NCBI GenBank assembly: GCA_964477065.1
Contig: CAYZCU010000024.1
Location: forward strand, 1 to 15,279
DNA length: 15,279 nucleotides
Direction of reading: 5' to 3'
DNA from: 2-02-FULL-43-11-A sp964477065
GTDB taxonomy: Bacteria > Patescibacteriota > Microgenomatia > UBA1406 > HO2-37-13b
This document shows positions 12,876-15,279 of the stretch, in pieces (position 1 is the first letter of the stretch; each line of letters begins with the position of its first letter). The position numbers and the translations under genes are program-made. The notes beneath the pieces were generated by a model. It was given only the letters and a program-made list of their open reading frames with translations. It was not told the DNA's origin and did no database searches.

Positions 12876-13397
12876 ATGGGAAGAATCAAAGATGCATTTT
12901 CAATTCAGCAGTATAGTCCACGAGGACAGGAATCCCAAGGTATGCTGGCTAGTGATAATGATCAAACTGCTGCGCACTTGGTTGTTACAACGGGAGGAAG
13001 AGCTCATGAACCTTTGAGCTCTCGTGCTCAAATTATACATGCAGCTCAAGCAGCAGCAGCAAATAGAAATCTTCCAGAGATTACACACGCTGATGCAAGT
13101 CAAATAGCAGGATGGCAACTTTTGACTCCAGCTGCAAGAGAGCTTGTTCGACAACATCGCGAAAATACCATTGGCGTTGATTTAAGTCCAACTGATTTAC
13201 GTAATCCTGAAGTACAGGATGCCTTACGTTGGATACAACAATCGCAAAGACGAGGTGAAGTCCCAGATAGAGGTAGGGGACGACGAAGTGGATTTGGTGG
13301 TTTTATGAGTAGATTAGGATCATTTGGAGGAGGCGTTATTCGCATATTATTTCCTATGCCAGAAGGCTATGGAGATTATGATGCATTTTACAATTAA
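12876..13397 (+). CDS. 173-aa protein, second gene of the SPFH operon, unknown
   Basis: This gene begins one base after the preceding stop, with no visible ribosome site. Residues 1-45 are polar and Gln-rich; 50-130 look helical, with an Ala-rich stretch (H-A-A-Q-A-A-A-A-N) and conserved-looking A-G-W-Q-L-L-T-P-A-A-R-E-L-V. A basic Gly/Arg linker follows (around 137-147), then G-G-F-M-S-R-L-G-S-F-G-G-G and a short hydrophobic piece (V-I-R-I-L-F-P-M-P) before an acidic aromatic tail ending D-Y-D-A-F-Y-N. The tail could be a membrane- or partner-binding element. No catalytic motif is visible and I do not recognise the family. Position between two operon members argues for a shared role with the SPFH-like protein. 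Confidence 0.82.
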   Translation: MGRIKDAFSIQQYSPRGQESQGMLASDNDQTAAHLVVTTGGRAHEPLSSRAQIIHAAQAAAANRNLPEITHADASQIAGWQLLTPAARELVRQHRENTIGVDLSPTDLRNPEVQDALRWIQQSQRRGEVPDRGRGRRSGFGGFMSRLGSFGGGVIRILFPMPEGYGDYDAFYN

Positions 13398-13406
13398 TAC
13401 AACTAT

Positions 13407-14240
13407 ATGGTACAAGAACTTATTCAAGGGGCAATTGCAGGACTTGGGGTATGGCGACTAGCAGTTCGATCTGTTACCTTCATTGGGCCAGATGAAGTTG
13501 GTGCACGACATAACAAGTTGTCGGGGCGATTAACCAATGTTTTTGAAAGATTACCTGATGGATCGGTCCGACCGATTAGAGGGATGGTCCCGCATCTGCC
13601 ATTTGTATCAGGAGTGATACGAGTTCCTACAAATACAATTACTATAGATCCCGCTGAAGAGGGAGCTGAAATCATGTTAAAGTACAATGGGACTCCTGTA
13701 CCTGGATTTAAGCCAAATGTTATCTTGACTGCCCGAGCAAATGCTGAAGACCCTGCACAACTGATTAGATCAGTTGGTGTACGTAATGCACGTAATTTTG
13801 TCCCCGTATTGGCAGGATATGCAAAAGCTGCACTTCAAATACTGCAAGGCGCTGATCTCGAAAAAGTACAAGAAATAGGTATGCATGCTTGCTCTGCTCA
13901 AATGACTGGTGCATTTAATGAACAAGTTGAGGAAAATTTTGGGACTATTCTCAGCCGAGGTCAGGTCAGTATTATTAACCTTACCCCACCTGAAGGATTT
14001 AGTAAACAGATGGGGGAAATTGGGGCAGATAGAAACTTTGTGGACGCTGTCGGAGCAGAAACTGCAGTCCGTTTGACCCAAGCTCGAGAGGGCCGACTTA
14101 TTATCGTAGATTCAGGTTCAGGTGCCGGCGATCGTAGACCTGGTAGACGTGCTCTTATGCAGAGTGTTGTTGCTGGTGTTGTTGCTGCAGATGTTGCTCC
14201 TAAGTCAGGGCCAATAAGCCCTTTTAATGAATATGACTAG
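13407..14240 (+). CDS. SPFH/band-7-like protein, third gene of the operon
   Basis: The order of elements resembles the SPFH (stomatin, prohibitin, flotillin) fold: a hydrophobic N-terminus (about 6-27), a strand and turn with G-P-D-E-V-G-A-R-H-N-K-L-S-G-R-L (27-42), R-G-M-V-P-H-L-P-F-V-S-G-V-I-R-V-P (58-74) where family members have the PGLHF-x-x-P strand, a T-x-T-I-D-P strand, then A-R-A-N-A-E-D-P-A-Q-L-I (109-120), matching the usual 'y-x-I-x-D-P' position. Helices 131-180 and a late strand (R-G-Q-V-S-I-I-N-L-T-P-P, 184-195) complete it. The C-terminal coiled coil is short and ends in a Gly/Arg linker. Such proteins form membrane-bound ring assemblies. The call is from pattern only; a starting gap of 9 bases supports cotranscription. 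Confidence 0.55.
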   Translation: MVQELIQGAIAGLGVWRLAVRSVTFIGPDEVGARHNKLSGRLTNVFERLPDGSVRPIRGMVPHLPFVSGVIRVPTNTITIDPAEEGAEIMLKYNGTPVPGFKPNVILTARANAEDPAQLIRSVGVRNARNFVPVLAGYAKAALQILQGADLEKVQEIGMHACSAQMTGAFNEQVEENFGTILSRGQVSIINLTPPEGFSKQMGEIGADRNFVDAVGAETAVRLTQAREGRLIIVDSGSGAGDRRPGRRALMQSVVAGVVAADVAPKSGPISPFNEYD

Positions 14241-14691
14241 GCAAGATAGACTCATCGGTTTATATGACACGGCAGATACCCTTGCTGGGGTAGGGCGCTT
14301 TGCAAGTCCCGCATGTGTTTTTGCAGGATCCACATTATCACTCTATGGAACGCCACTTGCTCCCCATGCATATGAGGCGGGAATCATTGGTGCAGGACTA
14401 ACGCTTGTCTCACAGTATGAGCGAAATATTCTTCGTCCACGATGGCTAGCTGAAGGGTCAGGCATCATACATAAGCTTACTGTCTATGGATTTACAGAAG
14501 GACCACGAATTTTTTTTGCCGGTTATGCTGTGAATCGAGCATGTCGAAGTGTTGGACTAGAGCCGTCAATGTCTACAAGCCTTCTTATCGGAGCAGGAAT
14601 CAGTGTTGTGACAGAAGCATCAAAGCGATTCAGAAATTTTGTAGATGGAAGTGTTCTCCCTTCACTATCTGGTCAAGCGCAAGCTGAGTAG
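14227..14691 (+). CDS. 154-aa probable membrane-associated protein, fourth gene of the operon
   Basis: The ATG at 14227 overlaps the end of the SPFH-like gene by 14 bases; a second ATG at 14233 would overlap by 8. No ribosome site is visible, so translation probably depends on the upstream gene. Weakly hydrophobic segments at about 25-40, 49-63 and 116-130 (G-I-I-G-A-G-L-T-L-V, L-L-I-G-A-G-I-S-V-V) suggest membrane-inserted helices; between them is a basic loop (Q-Y-E-R-N-I-L-R-P-R-W). Small membrane partners are common next to SPFH genes (for example NfeD), but this protein lacks recognisable NfeD features. Function unknown. Its stop is one base from the stop of the convergent downstream gene. 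Confidence 0.8.
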   Translation: MNMTRQDRLIGLYDTADTLAGVGRFASPACVFAGSTLSLYGTPLAPHAYEAGIIGAGLTLVSQYERNILRPRWLAEGSGIIHKLTVYGFTEGPRIFFAGYAVNRACRSVGLEPSMSTSLLIGAGISVVTEASKRFRNFVDGSVLPSLSGQAQAE

Positions 14692-14692
14692 C

Positions 14693-15214
14693 CTAAATAT
14701 GTGATCCGGTGTATTCCCAAACAGGATTTTTTAATGTAACAGTTCCTGGGCCAGTCAAGGTGAGTTGTTCACGTGTTGCTGAGCGAGAAAGTGTTGCTAC
14801 AAGGCCAACTTCTAAACCAAAAACAGTCCTATCTAATTGTGCATCTCGGTAACCGAAGGCAGTCAAGCCAGCTCTTAGTTCTGCATGTTGCAGAGCAGTT
14901 TGAACTCGATGGTTGATAAGTGCTCCTTTTCCACCCGCCTCGACTTCATGTGATGATGTTGGACCAGCAAGCTGATGTCTATTCGTGCGACCAATCGCTG
15001 AAAAGTCTCCTCCTCGAGATATGAGTGCTCCGATAACATAGCCATCAATGTGAAGAGCTTGGCGACCAGATTTGCCATCTTTGTATCCATCAAATCCTCC
15101 TTTAAGGCTAAATTGACCATTGACATGCTCATGTGCACGCTGAGTAATGATCAAGGTCTGTTGTGCTTCAGCATTAGGTGGAACAATTTCTTTTCGTCGA
15201 AGTCGTAGTGCCAT
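14693..15214 (-). CDS. 173-aa orphan protein convergent to the SPFH operon
   Basis: The protein starts with a basic segment (MALRLRRKE), followed by a Gly- and His-rich body with alternating short strands (G-Q-F-S-L-K-G-G-F-D-G-Y-K-D-G-K, H-I-D-G-Y-V-I-G-A-L) and a C-terminal strand region (E-Q-L-T-L-T-G-P-G-T-V-T-L). There are no Cys, no signal peptide and no membrane helix; a soluble beta-rich fold is the best guess. It has its own good promoter and its codon use matches the operon it faces, so they may have arrived together. The two stop codons are one base apart. I do not recognise a family. Confidence 0.75.
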   Translation of the reverse strand: MALRLRRKEIVPPNAEAQQTLIITQRAHEHVNGQFSLKGGFDGYKDGKSGRQALHIDGYVIGALISRGGDFSAIGRTNRHQLAGPTSSHEVEAGGKGALINHRVQTALQHAELRAGLTAFGYRDAQLDRTVFGLEVGLVATLSRSATREQLTLTGPGTVTLKNPVWEYTGSHI

Positions 15215-15223
15215 ATGGCCCCT

Positions 15224-15252
15224 AGTATACGACCGCTTCGTATTTTTTGCAA
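15224..15252 (-). promoter_or_regulatory. promoter of the 173-aa orphan gene
   Basis: On the minus strand TTGCAA (plus 15247-15252), a 17-base spacer, then TATACT (15224-15229), 9 bases before the ATG. This gives another near-leaderless transcript. Confidence 0.6.
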
Positions 15253-15279
15253 GAAGGATGATAATAGAAATCTAGAAAT

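Noticed and set aside
421..15214. UGA-to-Gly recoding (code 25)
   Set aside because: Long genes read through under the standard code with abundant GGN glycine codons and no in-frame TGA; recoded genomes would show many.

Overview
The window is a dense piece of a bacterial chromosome, most consistent with a Candidate Phyla Radiation (Patescibacteria) lineage. The reasons are indirect: a small membrane/secretion locus of proteins with little recognisable homology, a VirB6/TrbL-like polytopic protein, a tRNA gene without encoded CCA, very short intergenic spaces, and promoters placed so close to the start codons that most transcripts would be leaderless. No marker gene fixes the taxon, so this stays an inference. 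The genetic code looks standard, but none of the 14 longer genes ends in TGA (7 TAA, 7 TAG).

Region 1 (1-360): a strongly self-complementary stretch with nested and competing inverted repeats that encloses a 39-residue lipoprotein-like ORF with a GGAGG ribosome site, followed by tRNA-Thr(GGT) on the minus strand. The tRNA's own 3' acceptor strand forms part of the terminator hairpin.

Region 2 (400-9670): a cell-surface/secretion locus. It holds a 144-aa single-pass protein (+), a 618-aa secreted beta-sandwich protein with a C-terminal anchor (-), an 835-aa N-terminally anchored extracellular protein (-), a SPOUT/TrmH-family RNA methyltransferase (-), then divergently a VirB6-like membrane protein of about 1058 aa with a duplicated 87-residue helical module, and a small Cys-rich secreted protein that follows it after 4 bases.

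Region 3 (9700-11975): a UlaG-like metallo-beta-lactamase-fold hydrolase and the replicative helicase DnaB in one transcription unit, meeting a small convergent ORF so that the two stop codons share one CTAG.

Region 4 (11990-12350): on the minus strand, a perfect consensus promoter (TTGACA, 17 bases, TATAAT), about 315 bases of highly folded transcript, and a strong GC hairpin plus T8 terminator. Near its 3' end is a 21-codon hydrophobic ORF behind a textbook AGGAGG. I do not recognise the RNA family; with region 1 it is the best candidate for something undescribed.

Region 5 (12390-15279): an AT-richer operon of four unfamiliar genes, driven by its own strong near-leaderless promoter and including one SPFH/band-7-like protein, followed by a convergent orphan gene with its own promoter. 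The tight packing (1-base gap, 9-base gap, 14-base overlap) implies that the four proteins work together, probably at the membrane.
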